A DNA stretch of 64,000 bases from Microbacterium allomyrinae. GTDB taxonomy: Bacteria; Actinomycetota; Actinomycetes; Actinomycetales; Microbacteriaceae. This document shows positions 46,575-55,176 of the stretch, piece by piece (within the stretch, counting starts at the first letter, position 1; every line of letters starts with the position of its first letter). The notes beneath the pieces were generated by a model. It was not told the origin of the DNA. It did not search any database and saw nothing but the letters and a program-made list of their open reading frames with translations. The stretch spans positions 496,001 through 560,000 of the forward strand of contig NZ_JAGTTN010000002.1 in NCBI RefSeq assembly GCF_020682705.1. The letters are read 5' to 3'. A program made the position numbers and the translations under genes.

Positions 46575-47588
46575 TCATGCCTGGCACGACGGGCACCAGT
46601 AGAGCTTCCGCCCGGCGGCCTCCTCGACCACGATCGCCGTCCCGCACACCCGGCACGGAAGGCCCGCCCGGTGATAGACCCAGTGCCGGTCGTCGCGGTG
46701 GGCCATCGCCTTGCGGTAGGACTCGGGGTCGAGGTCGCTCATCGTCATCATCTGGCCGGTCTCGACGCCGATCGACAGCAGGCCGACCCAGTCCCGCCAG
46801 AGATCGCGCACGACCTCCTCCGGAACGTCGCGACCGGGCGTGTGCGGATTCTGCCGGGCGCGGAAGAGCAACTCGGCGCGGTAGACGTTACCGATCCCGC
46901 TCACGACGGTCTGATCCATCAGCAGCAGCCCGATCGGCGTGGGCTTGCGTCGGACGACAGCAGTGAAGCGCTCCTCGCCTTCGGCGACATCGTCCACGAG
47001 CGGATCAGGGCCGAGCTTCGCGATCGTGGCGGCCACCTCGTCGGGCGTCCGCAGCTCGCAGGCGGTCGGTCCGCGCAGATCCGCACAGGTCACGTCCGTG
47101 AGCAGCCGCAGGCGCACCTGCCCGACCACGGCCGGCGGCCACGCATCGCCCTCGTCGGCGAGCCCGGTGGTCTGCTCCGACATGCGTACGTGCACGCGCG
47201 TGCGCCGGGGCGCGCCGATCGAGGTGAGCGAGTTCTCACCCGCGTCGTCGAGGATCGCGGCGTGCGCCACCGTCGCATCCAGATCGGTACCCCGCTGGTT
47301 CGTCTGCCCCATGCGACCGTTCGCGGATGCGATGGTGGGGTCCACGAGTATCTCGCCCGCGAAGTCCCACGCGCCGTACATGCCGAGATGGATGCGCAGC
47401 CACAGATCGTCGTCGAATTCGAGGAACATCTGCTTGCCGACCGCGCGCACCTGCGTCGCGGTGCGGCCGCTGATCACCGACGCGCCCTCGGCGAAGCGGC
47501 CCTGCGGGCTGCATGCTCCCACGGCACGACCGACGAAGTTGCGGTCGAACTGCCGAGCGATCCGGTGGACCGAATGGCCCTCGGGCAT
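46575..47588 (-). CDS. Fpg/Nei family DNA glycosylase
   Basis: A 337-aa base-excision repair glycosylase/AP lyase that removes oxidised bases. Seen: the catalytic Pro2-Glu3 in MPEGHSVH, QMFLEFDDDLWLRIHLGMYG with the DNA-contact Lys/His region, DQTVVSGIGNVYRAELLF of the H2TH domain, and a C-terminal zinc finger CRVC-x16-CPSC. The MPEGH start and length favour the Nei (endonuclease VIII) side over Fpg. It starts 6 nt after the rpiB stop, so the two are probably co-transcribed. Confidence 0.93.
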   Translation of the reverse strand: MPEGHSVHRIARQFDRNFVGRAVGACSPQGRFAEGASVISGRTATQVRAVGKQMFLEFDDDLWLRIHLGMYGAWDFAGEILVDPTIASANGRMGQTNQRGTDLDATVAHAAILDDAGENSLTSIGAPRRTRVHVRMSEQTTGLADEGDAWPPAVVGQVRLRLLTDVTCADLRGPTACELRTPDEVAATIAKLGPDPLVDDVAEGEERFTAVVRRKPTPIGLLLMDQTVVSGIGNVYRAELLFRARQNPHTPGRDVPEEVVRDLWRDWVGLLSIGVETGQMMTMSDLDPESYRKAMAHRDDRHWVYHRAGLPCRVCGTAIVVEEAAGRKLYWCPSCQA

Positions 47589-47594
47589 CGGGCG

Positions 47595-48140
47595 TCAGCC
47601 CGCTTCGGGGTCGAACGAGCTGTCGTCCGCGGCCAGCACATCGGGCCGCCCGGCGATCGCGCGCGGGTCGGCCTCGAGCGTGCCTTCCTGCTCATACGCG
47701 GCCAGTTGTGCGATGCGTCGGGCGTGGCGCTCCTCGCCCGAGAACGGGGTCGCGATGAAGCGGTCGATGAACGTGACGGCTTCGTCGAACGTGTGCTGAC
47801 GTGCGCCGATCGCGATCACGTTCGCGTCGTTGTGCTCACGCGCGAGCTCTGCGGTGGCGATGTTCCACACCAGGGCCGCACGAACCCCGACGACCTTGTT
47901 CGCTGCGATCTGCTCACCGTTGCCCGAGCCGCCGAAGACGACGCCGAGTGTCTCGACGCCGGACGCCTGGTCTCGCACGACCGCCTGGGCCGCACGGATG
48001 CAGAACGAGGGGTAGTCGTCGAGCGGCTCGTACTCGATGGGGCCGTGGTCGACGACCTCGTGACCGGCGGCCGCGAGATGGTGCTGGAGCTGCGTGGAGA
48101 ACTCCAGACCGGCGTGATCGGTGGCGATGTGGATGCGCAT
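47595..48140 (-). CDS. rpiB: ribose-5-phosphate isomerase B
   Basis: A 181-aa RpiB that interconverts ribose-5-phosphate and ribulose-5-phosphate in the pentose phosphate pathway. Seen: HIATDHAGLEF at the start, VFGGSGNGEQIAANKVVGVRAAL and DANVIAIGARQH. Where the E. coli enzyme has a catalytic Cys (CGSG), this one has GGSGNGEQ, as in the M. tuberculosis enzyme where a Glu serves as base. The C-terminal ~25 residues extend past the typical core. It is 35 nt after ferrochelatase and 6 nt before the Nei-type gene. Confidence 0.95.
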   Translation of the reverse strand: MRIHIATDHAGLEFSTQLQHHLAAAGHEVVDHGPIEYEPLDDYPSFCIRAAQAVVRDQASGVETLGVVFGGSGNGEQIAANKVVGVRAALVWNIATAELAREHNDANVIAIGARQHTFDEAVTFIDRFIATPFSGEERHARRIAQLAAYEQEGTLEADPRAIAGRPDVLAADDSSFDPEAG

Positions 48141-48175
48141 GGCTCAATCCTAGAGAGGGCGAGCAGGTCGTCGGA

Positions 48176-49372
48176 TCACGGCGCGATGCCGGCCGCGGCG
48201 GGCTGGAATCCCGCCCGGACGTTCTCGCAGCACGCCGGACGGCAGACGTCGAACCAGGGTCCGAGCGGGGTCGCGTGCGGGCGATCCGCCGCGGGCGTCC
48301 CCTGGAGGCGCTCCTCGACGAGGTCGACCAGCCCGGCCACGAAGACCGGATCGACCCCGGGGGTCGGCGTGCGCACGGCGCGCAGGCCCGCTTCTGCCGC
48401 GGCATCCATCGCCTCGGTGTCGAGGTCCCACAGCACCTCCATGTGATCGCTCATGAAGCCCAGCGGCACGATCGCCACCGCCTGGATCCCTGTCGCGGGG
48501 AGCCCCGCGATCACGTCGTTGACGTCGGGCTCCAGCCAGGGCTGGCTGGGCGGGCCCGAGCGCGACTGGTAGACGAGATCCCACCCGATGCCCTGCGCGC
48601 CGGGGACCTCGGCCGCGACGGCGGCCATGACGACGTCGGCGACGGCGAGATGCTGCGCCGCGTACGCGCCACCCTCGCCGAGGTCGCGATGAAGCTGGTC
48701 GCCCTCACGCGGACCGGAGCGCTGGGCGTCGGCTGTCGGGATGCTGTGGGTCGAGAAGAGGACCCTGATGGCGGATGCCGCGACGCCGTCGGCCAGGAAG
48801 CCGGCCACCGCGTCGCGCACTCCGTCGACGAAAGGCTGGACGAATCCCGGGTGGTCGAAGAACTGCCGCACCTTGTCGATCGTGACGGTGCCCGCGAGCG
48901 CCGTCTCATCGAGCACGCGTGCGAAGTCCTCGCGATACTGCCGGCAGCTCGAGAACGAGGAGTACGCGCTCGTGGCGAGAGCGAGGAGATTCGTGTCGCC
49001 CGCTGCCGTGGCCTGCTGGACCGCATCGCCGAGATACGGCGCCCAGTTGCGGTTGCCCCAGTAGACGGGCAGGTCGATGCCTCGGCGGGCGAGTTCCGCC
49101 TCGAGCGCCGCCTTGAGGACGCGGTTCTGCCCGTTGATCGGGCTGACTCCGCCGAAATGCCGATAGTGGTGGGCGACCTCTTCGAGCCGCTCGTCGGGGA
49201 TCCCCCGCCCCCGCGTCACATTGCGCAGGAACGGGATCACATCGTCCTGCCCCTCCGGCCCGCCGAAGCCGGCGAGAAGGATCGCGTCATACGCGACCGG
49301 GGTCTCGACGAAGGGAGCGCCCGAGGCGGCGGCTCGAGAAGCGAACGGGACACTCTGCTCACCGGAAGACAC
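48176..49372 (-). CDS. hemH: coproporphyrin/protoporphyrin ferrochelatase with Fe-S cysteines
   Basis: A 398-aa ferrochelatase, inserting Fe2+ in the last steps of haem synthesis. Seen: YDAILLAGFGGPEGQDDV at the start, SSFSSCRQYRED (Cys143), the metal-site His209 in FSTHSIP, VPLGFMSDHMEV with Glu312, and C-terminal CRPACC (Cys377, 381, 382). The four cysteines match those that hold a [2Fe-2S] cluster in actinobacterial enzymes; such enzymes act on coproporphyrin III. GTG 49372 is chosen; the frame opens at 49501 without family similarity. It is divergent from pepN and leads the rpiB run. Confidence 0.93.
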   Translation of the reverse strand: MSSGEQSVPFASRAAASGAPFVETPVAYDAILLAGFGGPEGQDDVIPFLRNVTRGRGIPDERLEEVAHHYRHFGGVSPINGQNRVLKAALEAELARRGIDLPVYWGNRNWAPYLGDAVQQATAAGDTNLLALATSAYSSFSSCRQYREDFARVLDETALAGTVTIDKVRQFFDHPGFVQPFVDGVRDAVAGFLADGVAASAIRVLFSTHSIPTADAQRSGPREGDQLHRDLGEGGAYAAQHLAVADVVMAAVAAEVPGAQGIGWDLVYQSRSGPPSQPWLEPDVNDVIAGLPATGIQAVAIVPLGFMSDHMEVLWDLDTEAMDAAAEAGLRAVRTPTPGVDPVFVAGLVDLVEERLQGTPAADRPHATPLGPWFDVCRPACCENVRAGFQPAAAGIAP

Positions 49373-49513
49373 CCCTCCATCCTGACACTGCGGGCCGCGC
49401 GCTTCATCCACAGCCCCCGCCGGGCGGTGCGCTGGCATAGGCTGTTCGGGTTGCCGTCGGCGCCAGCAGCGCCTTGCCCATGGCATCCCACCCTCACCCA
49501 CGGGAGCATCGCA

Positions 49514-52060
49514 GTGCCTGGAGAGAACCTCACCCGCATCGAAGCGCAGGAGCGCCGCGCGATCGTCGACACCCAGTCGTACGAGATCGCCCTCGATCTC
49601 ACGAAGGGCGCCGAGGTCTTCGGATCACGCACCGTCGTGCGCTTCACCGCCACCCCCGGCGCCGAGACCTTCATCGACCTGATCGCACGAGACGTGCGCG
49701 AGATCACGCTCAACGGTCGCTCGATCGACCCGGCTGTCGCGTTCGCCGACTCGCGCGTCGTGCTCGACTCCCTCGCGGCCGAGAACGAGCTCGTCATCGA
49801 CGCCGACTGCCTGTACACCAACACCGGCGAGGGCCTGCACCGCTTCGTCGACCCTGTCGACGGGGAGGTGTACCTGTACTCGCAGTTCGAGGTGCCCGAC
49901 TCGCGTCGCGTGTTCGCCGTCTTCGAGCAGCCCGACCTCAAGGCGACGTTCCAGTTCACCGTCACGGCTTCCGAGCCGTGGAAGGTCGTCTCGAACTCCC
50001 CCACCCCCGAGCCGAAGAAGCACGGCGACGGCAGTGCGACGTGGACCTTCGAAGCGACCCCGCGCATCTCCTCCTATATCACCGCACTCATCGCAGGACC
50101 CTACGAGGCCACCTTCTCGGAGCTGACGAGCGCATCCGGTCGCGTCATCCCCCTGGGCGTCTACGGCCGCAAGAGCCTGTGGCAGTTCCTCGACGCCGAC
50201 TACATCTTCGACAAGACCCGCCAGGGCTTCTCCTACTTCGAGGGCAAGTTCGACTACGCGTACCCGTTCGCGAAGTACGACCAGCTGTTCGTGCCGGAGT
50301 TCAACGCCGGGGCGATGGAGAACGCCGGCGCGGTAACCTTCACCGAGGCGTACGTCTTCCGCTCGAAGGTGACGGATGCCGTCAAGGAGCGCCGCGTCGT
50401 CACGATCCTCCATGAGCTGGCGCACATGTGGTTCGGCGACCTCGTCACCATGAAGTGGTGGAACGGCCTCTGGCTGAACGAGTCGTTCGCGGAGTGGGCG
50501 TCGACCATCGCCACCGCCGAGGCGACGGAGTGGACCGAGGCGTGGACGACCTTCAACGCCATGGAGAAGACCTGGGCATACCGGCAGGATCAGCTCCCCT
50601 CGACGCACCCCGTCGTCGCGCAGATCAACGACCTCGAAGACGTCCAGGTCAACTTCGACGGCATCACGTACGCGAAGGGCGGCTCGGTGCTCAAGCAGCT
50701 GGCCGCATGGGTCGGCATCGACGAGTTCTTCGCCGGAGTCGCGGCGTACTTCAAGAAGCACGAGTGGTCCAACACCGAGCTGTCGGATCTGCTGACCGAG
50801 CTCGAGACGACCAGCGGCCGGGAATTGTCGACCTGGTCGAAGAAGTGGCTCGAAACGGCCGGCGTCAACACCCTCTCGCCGGAGATCGCCACCGACGCCG
50901 ACGGCGTCATCACGCGCTTCGCGATCGTGCAGACCGCGCCGGCGGACTACCCGACGATCCGCCCCCACCGTCTCGGCGTCGGCTTCTACGACGTGAAGGG
51001 CAGCGCACTCGTGCGCGTTCACCACGTCGAGCTCGATGTCGACGGCGATCTCACCGAAGTACCTCAGCTCAAGGGCATCGCGCGCCCCGATCTCGTGCTG
51101 CTCAACGACGAGGACCTCGCCTACGCCAAGATCCGCCTCGACGAGCGCTCGCTCACGACGGCGATCGACCACCTCGGCGACATCAGCGACCCGCTCGCGC
51201 GTTCGCTGGTGTGGGGCGCCGCATGGGATCAGACACGCGATGCCGAGGCATCCGCCTCCGACTACGTCGACCTGGTTCTTCGCAACATCGGCGCCGAGAC
51301 CGAGTCGACGACCGTCCGCACGACCCTCGGTCAGCTGCAGCTCGCCGCGAACGCCTACGTCGCGCCCGAGAAGCGATCGGCGACCCGTGAGCGCGTCGCC
51401 GGCGCACTGTGGGAGCTCGCTCAGGCCGCCGAAGCGGGCAGCGACAGCCAGCTGCAGTTCGTGACGGCGTTCGCAACCGCGGCGGCGACTCCGGCGCAGT
51501 GGGAGCAGGTGCGTGCGGTTCGCGATCGTGAAGTGAGCTTCGACGGGCTCGAGATCGACACCGATCTGTCGTGGCAGCTGCTCGTGTCCCTGGCAGCCGG
51601 CGGTCTTGTCTCCTCCGCCGACATCGACGGGGCACTGGCCGCCGACAACACCGCCAAGGGTGGAGAGTTCGCCGCGCAGGCGAAGGCGTCCCTGCCGGAC
51701 GCAGACGCGAAGGCCGCCGCGTGGTCGTCGCTGATCGACAGCGACGACCTGCCGAACACGATCGTGCGCACGACCGCACTCGGTTTCGTGCACCCCGCCG
51801 GGGTCGACCTCCTCGGCGCATTCGTCGAGTCGTACTTCTCGATGCTGCTTCCGATCTGGGAGGCCCGCTCCTATCAGATCGCGCAGTACCTGATCGTCGG
51901 CCTCTACCCGGCGCCGCTCGCCAACCTCGCGCTGCGTGACGCCACGCGGGCCTGGCTCGAGGGCAACCGTGAGGCAGCGCCGGCGCTGCGCCGTCTTGTC
52001 GCGGAGAACCTCGCGGGTGTCGAGCGCGCCCTCGCGGTGCAGGAGCGCGACGCGCAGTAG
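49514..52060 (+). CDS. pepN: aminopeptidase N (M1 family)
   Basis: An 848-aa cytoplasmic zinc aminopeptidase that removes N-terminal residues from peptides. Seen: the substrate motif GAMENAGAVTF near 266-276, the zinc site HELAH at 300-304 with the third ligand Glu323 in WLNESFAEW, and YAKGGSVLKQL later. The C-terminal ERAP1-like helical domain runs to the end. Length is normal for actinobacterial PepN. GTG 49514 follows GGGAGCATCGCA. The same frame is open for another 570 codons upstream, but that part is antisense to ferrochelatase and rpiB and has no family similarity. Confidence 0.96.
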   Translation: MPGENLTRIEAQERRAIVDTQSYEIALDLTKGAEVFGSRTVVRFTATPGAETFIDLIARDVREITLNGRSIDPAVAFADSRVVLDSLAAENELVIDADCLYTNTGEGLHRFVDPVDGEVYLYSQFEVPDSRRVFAVFEQPDLKATFQFTVTASEPWKVVSNSPTPEPKKHGDGSATWTFEATPRISSYITALIAGPYEATFSELTSASGRVIPLGVYGRKSLWQFLDADYIFDKTRQGFSYFEGKFDYAYPFAKYDQLFVPEFNAGAMENAGAVTFTEAYVFRSKVTDAVKERRVVTILHELAHMWFGDLVTMKWWNGLWLNESFAEWASTIATAEATEWTEAWTTFNAMEKTWAYRQDQLPSTHPVVAQINDLEDVQVNFDGITYAKGGSVLKQLAAWVGIDEFFAGVAAYFKKHEWSNTELSDLLTELETTSGRELSTWSKKWLETAGVNTLSPEIATDADGVITRFAIVQTAPADYPTIRPHRLGVGFYDVKGSALVRVHHVELDVDGDLTEVPQLKGIARPDLVLLNDEDLAYAKIRLDERSLTTAIDHLGDISDPLARSLVWGAAWDQTRDAEASASDYVDLVLRNIGAETESTTVRTTLGQLQLAANAYVAPEKRSATRERVAGALWELAQAAEAGSDSQLQFVTAFATAAATPAQWEQVRAVRDREVSFDGLEIDTDLSWQLLVSLAAGGLVSSADIDGALAADNTAKGGEFAAQAKASLPDADAKAAAWSSLIDSDDLPNTIVRTTALGFVHPAGVDLLGAFVESYFSMLLPIWEARSYQIAQYLIVGLYPAPLANLALRDATRAWLEGNREAAPALRRLVAENLAGVERALAVQERDAQ

Positions 52061-52076
52061 TACCGCGGTACCACCC
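52060..52076 (-). other. 17-nt exact copy of the ileS T-box core, with a GTACCGCGGTAC dyad
   Basis: On the minus strand this is GGGTGGTACCGCGGTAC, identical over 17 nt to 21001-20985 in the ileS leader. It contains the perfect 12-bp palindrome GTACCGCGGTAC (52060-52071) starting at the last base of the pepN stop. No synthetase gene lies downstream on the minus strand, so a T-box role is doubtful. An operator for the ABC transporter genes ~66 nt downstream is an alternative. Confidence 0.4.
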
Positions 52077-52087
52077 GCAGCAGACGA

Positions 52088-52124
52088 AGACCCCCCTCTC
52101 GGCCGATGCGCCGGAGGGGGGTCT
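52088..52124 (+). terminator. terminator between pepN and the ABC transporter
   Basis: An 11-bp perfect stem (52088-52098 with 52114-52124) with a 15-nt loop, 27 nt past the pepN stop. No T tract follows, but the stem is strong. Confidence 0.65.
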
Positions 52125-52141
52125 CGCCGTAGCGTCGAAGC

Positions 52142-53050
52142 ATGATCGTCGCAGAGAACCTCAGCAAGAGCTTCGGCGCCAAACACGCCGTCGCCGATGT
52201 CAGCTTCACCGTCAGTCCCGGAAAGGTCACCGGATTCCTCGGGCCCAACGGTGCGGGAAAGTCCACCACGATGCGCATGATCGTGGGGCTCGATCGCCCG
52301 ACCGGGGGAAGGGTCACGGTCGGCGGCCGTGATTACACGGGTCTTCGCTCTCCCCTCACCGAGGTCGGAGTGCTCCTCGACGCCAAGGCGGTGCACACCG
52401 GACGGAGTGCGCAGAACCACCTCCGGGCGATGGCGGCGACCCACGGCATCCCGCGTTCCCGCGTCGACGAGGTGATCGACATCACAGGTCTGAGCTCGGT
52501 CGCACGCAAGCGCGCGGGCGGCTTCTCACTGGGCATGGGGCAACGCCTGGGCATCGCGGCGGCGCTGCTCGGAGATCCGCACACGCTGATCCTCGACGAG
52601 CCGGTGAACGGCCTCGACCCGGAAGGCGTGATGTGGGTCCGCCGGTTCGTCCGTCACGCCGCTTCGGAGGGAAGGACCGTGTTGCTGTCGAGCCATCTGA
52701 TGAGCGAGATGGCGCTCACCGCCGACCACATCATCGTGCTCGGTCGCGGTCGAGTGCTGGCGGATGCCCCCGTCGACGACCTCGTTCGCCAATGGACGCG
52801 TGCGACCGTCCGGGTCCGGAGCCCCCGCACTCAGGAGCTCGCCGACCTCTTCGCCCGCGACGGCGTGAGCGTCACTCATCTCGCCGCCGACGTGATCGAC
52901 ATCGAGGGAGCCCTCGCCTCGGAGATCGGCGATGCCGCCGCGGCGCGCAGCATCGCGCTGCACGAACTCACCCCCACCTCGGGAACCCTCGAAGACGCGT
53001 ACCTGCGCCTCACCGGCGACGACGTCGAGTACAAGACGAAGGACATCTGA
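52142..53050 (+). CDS. ABC transporter ATP-binding protein
   Basis: A 302-aa ATPase of the drug/bacteriocin exporter class (CcmA/BcrA-like). Seen: Walker A GPNGAGKST at 34-42, the signature FSLGMGQRLGIA at about 136-147, Walker B LILDEPVNGLDPEGV and the switch His in LLSSHLMSEM. The C-terminal ~80 residues are the usual regulatory extension of this class. The ATG is 6 nt after a TAGCGT hexamer with no ribosome site in between, so it may be leaderless. It overlaps the permease start by one base. Confidence 0.93.
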   Translation: MIVAENLSKSFGAKHAVADVSFTVSPGKVTGFLGPNGAGKSTTMRMIVGLDRPTGGRVTVGGRDYTGLRSPLTEVGVLLDAKAVHTGRSAQNHLRAMAATHGIPRSRVDEVIDITGLSSVARKRAGGFSLGMGQRLGIAAALLGDPHTLILDEPVNGLDPEGVMWVRRFVRHAASEGRTVLLSSHLMSEMALTADHIIVLGRGRVLADAPVDDLVRQWTRATVRVRSPRTQELADLFARDGVSVTHLAADVIDIEGALASEIGDAAAARSIALHELTPTSGTLEDAYLRLTGDDVEYKTKDI

Positions 53051-53910
53051 TGACCACCGCCACCGTTGCCGCCCCACCGGCCTCCGCCGGCGCCACGCGT
53101 GCCTCCTCTCCGTACCGGCTCTCCTTCGCTCACCTCGTGCACGCGGAGTGGATCAAGCTGACGAGCCTGCGCTCGACCTGGTGGTCGATCGGTCTGGTCG
53201 CCGTCGTCTCCATCGGCCTCAGCCTGCTGATGGCAGCCTCCTTCGCGAGCTTCGGCGGTGACATGCCTGCGATGAGCGCCGAGGAGGCGAACCGGCAGGC
53301 CGTGCAGGTCGTCGTCTTCAGCACGGTGCTCACACAGCTGCTCGCGATGATCCTCGGCGCGATCACCGTCACCGGCGAATACTCGACCGGCATGATCCGG
53401 TCGACGCTCACCGCCGCGCCCGGGCGCATCGCCGCCCTGTTCGCGAAAGCGCTCGTGCTGGCCGTGACCATGTTCGTGACCGGCATCGTCGTCTTCGCGG
53501 TGGCCGCGCTCGTCTCGGGTCCGTTGATGCCGACCGGGGCACTCGATCTCAGCCTGCCCGACAGCTCGATCATGCCGCTGCTCGGCGCCGCGCTGTACCT
53601 CGCATTGATCGCGGTGATGGGCGTGGGCATCGGCTTCATCATCCGCAACGGCCCGGGGGCGCTGGCCGCGGGCATCGGGCTGGTGTTCGTAGCGCCGATC
53701 CTCGTGCTCTTCTTCCCGCAGTTCGAGACGTTCCAGTGGATTCACGACGCGGCGAGCTACCTGCCGTCCAACGCCGGGCAGTCGCTCTTCATGGGCGCGC
53801 CGATGACCGGGACCGCACTCGAGACCCTTCCCGCGATACTGACGCTGGTCGCATGGACGGTCGTCGCGGTGGCAGGCGGGATCGCGGTGCTGAAAACCCG
53901 CGACGCGTAG
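53050..53910 (+). CDS. ABC transporter permease
   Basis: A 286-aa membrane protein with six predicted helices. After a Thr/Ala-rich cytoplasmic N-terminus, HAEWIKLTSLRSTWWSIGLV is the conserved amphipathic entry of ABC-2 type exporters; LLAMILGAITVTGEYSTGMI is the EY-containing coupling loop. ATG 53050 shares a base with the ATPase stop (TGATG); the frame opens at 52633 in the ATPase gene. It forms the transporter with the ATPase upstream. No substrate peptide gene is seen nearby. Confidence 0.9.
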   Translation: MTTATVAAPPASAGATRASSPYRLSFAHLVHAEWIKLTSLRSTWWSIGLVAVVSIGLSLLMAASFASFGGDMPAMSAEEANRQAVQVVVFSTVLTQLLAMILGAITVTGEYSTGMIRSTLTAAPGRIAALFAKALVLAVTMFVTGIVVFAVAALVSGPLMPTGALDLSLPDSSIMPLLGAALYLALIAVMGVGIGFIIRNGPGALAAGIGLVFVAPILVLFFPQFETFQWIHDAASYLPSNAGQSLFMGAPMTGTALETLPAILTLVAWTVVAVAGGIAVLKTRDA

Positions 53911-53919
53911 AGTCGATCG

Positions 53920-55176
53920 GTGCCTGCACGACCTGAGCTCGTCCTCGCTGGGAGCAATTCGCCCAGCGAGGACGAGCTCGCGCTGCCGCGCCCGCCGGGA
54001 GTGATCCGACGGTTCTGGGCGCGGCATCCGCTCCTCACCGACATCCTGATCGCCGTCCTTGCGCTCCTGCTGACGCTGCCGTCGGTCACCCTGCGTTCCG
54101 CCACCGACGCCCCCATCGCGCTCTGGTCGCTGATTCTGACCGGCATCCTCTCGGTTCTGGGCTGCGTCGCGCTGGTCTGGCGGCGCCGCTGGCCTCTCGC
54201 GGTCTTCGTCATCGCGTTCCTGTCGAGCATCGTGGTCACCCCGGACGTCAACGGCACCGTCAGCGGCCCGGCAGCGCTCATCGCGCTCTATTCGGTCGCG
54301 GTGTACCGCGGCAGCCGCGCCTGCTGGACGGCTCTCGGCCTCGGCACTGCGGCGCTCGCGCTCAGCTGCGGTGCGCTGATCTGGATCGATCCGTCCTCGG
54401 CGATCGCTCAGATCAACGTCACCGTCGCCACGATCGTCGTGCTGCTCATCGCAGCGCTCGCCGGCGTGAACGTCGGCAATCGCCGCCGCTACCTGCTCGC
54501 GCTCATCGATCGGTCCAGGCAGCTCCTCATCGAGCGCGATCAGCAGGCGCGGCTCGCCGCCGCCGAGGAACGCACCCGCATCGCACGCGAGATGCACGAC
54601 ATCGTGTCGCATTCGCTGACCGTGGTGGTCGCCCTCGCAGAAGGCGCGACCGCGACCCGCGATCCGGTGCGCTCGGCCGAGGCGACGCGGGCGATCGCCG
54701 ATACCGCGCGCGGTGCGCTCGCCGAGATGCGCGACATGCTCGGTGTGCTGCGCGAGGAAAGCCCGCTCGTGCCGCTCGGACCGACCGGCGCCGCGTCGGT
54801 GCACGACATCATCGAGGCTGCACGTGCGGCCGGCGCCCCCGTGACCCTGAGCACGTCGGGAACTCCGGATGCCCCGGCAGCGGTGCGTCTCGCGGTCCTG
54901 CGGGTCGTGAGAGAGGGGCTCACGAACGCGATCCGGTACGCGCGGGACCCCTCCTACATCCGGGTGATCCTCGATTATCGGGCCGGCACAGTGGAGGTCA
55001 CCGTCGAGAACGACGGCGCTCCCGCCGACGCGCCGTCGGAGGGAGCGGGCCTCGGACTGCAGGGCCTTCAGGAGCGCGCCGACCACGTCGGGGGCACCAT
55101 GGAAGCCGGCATGATCCGCGCCGGCGTCTGGCGACTGTGGGCTTCGCTGCCGACAGAAGGGACTCCCGGTGACTGA
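53920..55176 (+). CDS. sensor histidine kinase, HisKA_3 (DesK/NarX-like)
   Basis: A 418-aa kinase. It has a ~30-residue cytoplasmic start, five or so membrane helices to about residue 185 (LLTDILIAVLALLLTLPS, LWSLILTGILSVLGCVALVW and others) and no large extracellular loop, as in intramembrane-sensing kinases. The phospho-acceptor His lies in IAREMHDIVSHSLTVV near 225, and the ATPase domain has REGLTNAIRYARD, VTVENDG and GLGLQGLQERA. GTG 53920 is 9 nt after the permease stop. It overlaps the response regulator by 8 nt. Confidence 0.92.
   Translation: MPARPELVLAGSNSPSEDELALPRPPGVIRRFWARHPLLTDILIAVLALLLTLPSVTLRSATDAPIALWSLILTGILSVLGCVALVWRRRWPLAVFVIAFLSSIVVTPDVNGTVSGPAALIALYSVAVYRGSRACWTALGLGTAALALSCGALIWIDPSSAIAQINVTVATIVVLLIAALAGVNVGNRRRYLLALIDRSRQLLIERDQQARLAAAEERTRIAREMHDIVSHSLTVVVALAEGATATRDPVRSAEATRAIADTARGALAEMRDMLGVLREESPLVPLGPTGAASVHDIIEAARAAGAPVTLSTSGTPDAPAAVRLAVLRVVREGLTNAIRYARDPSYIRVILDYRAGTVEVTVENDGAPADAPSEGAGLGLQGLQERADHVGGTMEAGMIRAGVWRLWASLPTEGTPGD

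Noticed and set aside
47801..49513. 570-codon upstream extension of the pepN frame
   Set aside because: Antisense to hemH and rpiB, Arg-rich, no similarity to the family; a GTG with GGGAG at 49514 gives the normal start.
52060..52076. Functional T-box for a minus-strand gene after pepN
   Set aside because: No synthetase or amino-acid gene follows on that strand within reach and no specifier stem was found; kept only as an unexplained sequence match.
49625..52444. 939-aa open frame on the minus strand opposite pepN
   Set aside because: Arg/Glu/Gly/Val-rich composition without domain motifs, exactly antisense to a well supported M1 aminopeptidase. A by-product of high GC in the third codon position.
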